This document shows, one piece after another, positions 5,176 to 6,063 of a DNA stretch of 6,063 nucleotides (position 1 is its first letter; each line of letters starts with the position of its first letter). The translations under genes and the position numbers were made by a program. The notes under the pieces are model-generated. The model was not told where the DNA came from. It worked only from the letters and a program-made list of their open reading frames with translations, and ran no database searches. The stretch lies in assembly GCA_023416175.1 (NCBI GenBank), contig JAEZIE010000133.1, positions 1 to 6,063 of the forward strand, given 5' to 3'. The DNA is from Bacillota bacterium (GTDB taxonomy: Bacteria > Bacillota > Clostridia > Christensenellales > CAG-138).

Positions 5176-5661
5176 ATGCAGGAAGAAATCGTGTTTGCAG
5201 TACTTGACGGGATGCATATCCCCTACCGCGCGGTGGAGCACCCGGCGATATTTACTATAGAGGAAATGGAACGGGAGCACGTGGACGATGGCGAGGTAAT
5301 CCCCAAGAACCTGTTTTTGAAGGATGAAAAAGGAAAACAGCATTTTCTAGTGGTGCTCAAAAAGAATAAAACGGCGAATTTCAAGGCACTCAGGGAAAAG
5401 CTCAATACCAAGCCGCTCTCTTTTGCTTCTGAAGAGCGGCTCATGCGGTACATGGGGCTTACAAAAGGCTCCGTTAGCGTATTCGGCGTGCTCAACGATA
5501 CAGAGCGGGCGGTGGACGTCGTTATCGATGCGGAGCTTCGCGGCTGCAAGAGCATCGGCTTTCACGCCAACCGTAACACCTGCACGGTATTCCTTTCCAT
5601 GGAGGATGTGGAGCGGGTGATTTGCGGTCATGGGAATGCGGTGACTTATGTGGATGTTTGA
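5176..5661 (+). CDS. Prolyl-tRNA editing domain protein (ProX/YbaK family)
   Basis: A 161-residue, single-domain cytoplasmic protein of normal length for stand-alone ProX-type (prolyl-tRNA synthetase-associated) deacylases, which hydrolyse mischarged tRNA-Pro, typically alanyl-tRNA-Pro, in trans. Evidence is the family layout: LDGMHIPYRAVEHPAIFTIEE (residues 10-30), KNLFLKDEKG (44-53) with the conserved lysine at 44, FLVVL (57-61), LSFASEERLMRYMGLTKGSVSVFG (81-104) and GFHANRNTCTVFLSMEDV near the C-terminus with its histidine and asparagine. The usual GSVSP (GXXXP motif, contact to the tRNA 3' end) reads GSVSV here, with Val102 where proline is expected. A GAGG at 5164-5167, eight bases before ATG, supports the start. 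The gene is divergent from the amidohydrolase gene and followed by a terminator, so it is probably monocistronic. Aminoacyl specificity is not settled by the sequence. Confidence 0.88.
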   Translation: MQEEIVFAVLDGMHIPYRAVEHPAIFTIEEMEREHVDDGEVIPKNLFLKDEKGKQHFLVVLKKNKTANFKALREKLNTKPLSFASEERLMRYMGLTKGSVSVFGVLNDTERAVDVVIDAELRGCKSIGFHANRNTCTVFLSMEDVERVICGHGNAVTYVDV

Positions 5662-5743
5662 AGTTGAGGGGGAAATCCCTGAAGGATAGCCCAAAACGCG
5701 GCAAAAAAATAGGAACGGCAAGGCTGCTGCTTTGCTATTCAAA

Positions 5744-5791
5744 AAAGGGTGACGGTAGGGGCATTGCTCCGATCGCCGCCTTTTGTTGTTT
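5744..5791 (+). terminator. Intrinsic terminator after the editing-domain gene
   Basis: GGTGACGGT (5748-5756) pairs with ATCGCCGCC (5772-5780) with one mismatch and two wobbles. Inside, GGGGC (5758-5762) pairs with GCTCC (5766-5770, one wobble) around an ATT loop. The 3' arm is followed by TTTTGTTGTTT, and AAAAAA (5741-5746) precedes the 5' arm, as in bidirectional terminators. It ends the rightward transcript about 90 bases after the stop codon at 5661. Confidence 0.7.
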
Positions 5792-5891
5792 GCCTGGTGC
5801 AGTACAGGTTATATAGAAAGTATAGGCCATCGAAGAATGGGCATGACTACATATGTTTACGGAACAACCAATGAACAGGAGGGCGTGTACC

Positions 5892-6041
5892 ATGGCAGGG
5901 CGCACAGGAAAAGAAGAATTTTACGAACACTGGTCAAACGGCCAGCCATACTATCAGGAATATGCAGGCATTGAGGATGCCGCGCTGAAGCGGCTTTTAG
6001 GGGGCGAAGCGGAAGAAGGCAAGGCGGAAGACGGGGTATGA
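5892..6041 (+). CDS. Small hypothetical protein, 49 residues
   Basis: I do not recognise a family. The start is chosen for AGGAGGG at 5877-5883, eight bases before the ATG at 5892; the in-frame ATG at 5853 has no ribosome binding site. The product is soluble and hydrophilic with no membrane segment or signal peptide. It has an aromatic-rich middle (EEFYEHWSNGQPYYQEYA, about residues 8-25) and an acidic/lysine C-terminal tail (GEAEEGKAEDGV). The stop codon overlaps a downstream ATG as ATGA (6038-6041), which suggests translational coupling to the next gene. The strong ribosome binding site and that overlap are the evidence that it is real. No convincing promoter is visible in 5792-5876. Confidence 0.6.
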   Translation: MAGRTGKEEFYEHWSNGQPYYQEYAGIEDAALKRLLGGEAEEGKAEDGV

Positions 6042-6063
6042 TAGCTATGTCCCAATATTTCAA
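6038..6063 (+). CDS. Start of a downstream gene, cut by the window end
   Basis: An ATG at 6038 overlaps the stop of the 49-residue ORF in an ATGA arrangement and opens a frame reading MIAMSQYF to the end of the window; a second in-frame ATG lies at 6047. Only eight or nine codons are visible, so the product cannot be named. The upstream purines (GGAAGACGGGG) are a weak ribosome binding site, consistent with coupled translation. This is a tentative call. Confidence 0.4.

Noticed and set aside
4907..5260. 117-codon plus-strand frame across the divergent intergenic region
   Set aside because: It overlaps both promoters and the start of the editing-domain gene in another frame. It has no ribosome binding site or recognisable domain.
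5725..5742. GCAAGGC/GCTTTGC hairpin considered as the editing-gene terminator
   Set aside because: There is no T-run after it on either strand. The hairpin at 5744-5791 is longer and has a proper T-rich tail.
5790..5826. Promoter-like TTGCCT ... TATAGA before the 49-residue ORF
   Set aside because: Matches to both hexamers are poor, the spacing is 16 bp and it overlaps the terminator tail, so I do not support it as a feature.

Overview
The window looks like a chromosomal segment from an anaerobic Firmicute of the Clostridia type. The evidence is strong Shine-Dalgarno sequences (AGGAGG, GAGG) before most genes, a UPF0340 (YwlG-type) gene, a stand-alone ProX/YbaK prolyl-tRNA editing domain, and a Crp/Fnr-linked lipoprotein ABC importer of a type I associate with gut Clostridia. 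GC content is moderate. I see no insertion sequences, CRISPR array, tRNA, rRNA or phage genes, so this reads as core or housekeeping-like sequence rather than a mobile island. The species cannot be named from the sequence.

Layout. Positions 1-363 hold the 3' end of a UPF0340 gene, closed by a clear intrinsic terminator (428-457). A good sigma-70-type promoter (TTGACA, 17 bp, TAGAAT; 482-510) then drives a four-gene rightward operon: a Crp/Fnr-family regulator (559-1254), a substrate-binding lipoprotein (1284-2333), an ABC permease (2418-3173) and an ABC ATPase (3170-3757, overlapping the permease by 4 bp). Together these make a complete NitT/TauT-type importer with its own regulator. Its substrate is unknown. 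A leftward M20 amidohydrolase gene (3761-4912) converges on the ATPase gene with only 3 bp between the stop codons, and a 7-bp inverted repeat encloses both stops. The amidohydrolase has its own leftward promoter (4970-4999). A rightward prolyl-tRNA editing-domain gene (5176-5661) is divergent from it and ends at a hairpin terminator (about 5744-5791). A 49-codon ORF with a near-perfect ribosome binding site (5892-6041) follows, and its stop overlaps (ATGA) the apparent start of another gene that runs off the window.

How the genes work together. The Crp/Fnr protein is first in the operon, so it most likely controls the transporter that follows and possibly itself. A TTTGATACAAA dyad just downstream of the predicted transcription start is a candidate operator. 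The lipoprotein would capture a small solute outside the membrane and pass it to a permease dimer powered by the ATPase. The amidohydrolase (cleavage of N-acyl amino acids or related amides) and the editing protein (hydrolysis of mischarged tRNA-Pro) are separate transcription units with no evident tie to the transporter.

The most interesting points are the orphan regulator-plus-importer cassette, the regulator's departure from both the cAMP-binding and the FeS-sensing patterns, and loss of the proline in the GXXXP motif of the editing protein. I do not see evidence for a wholly new type of biological system.
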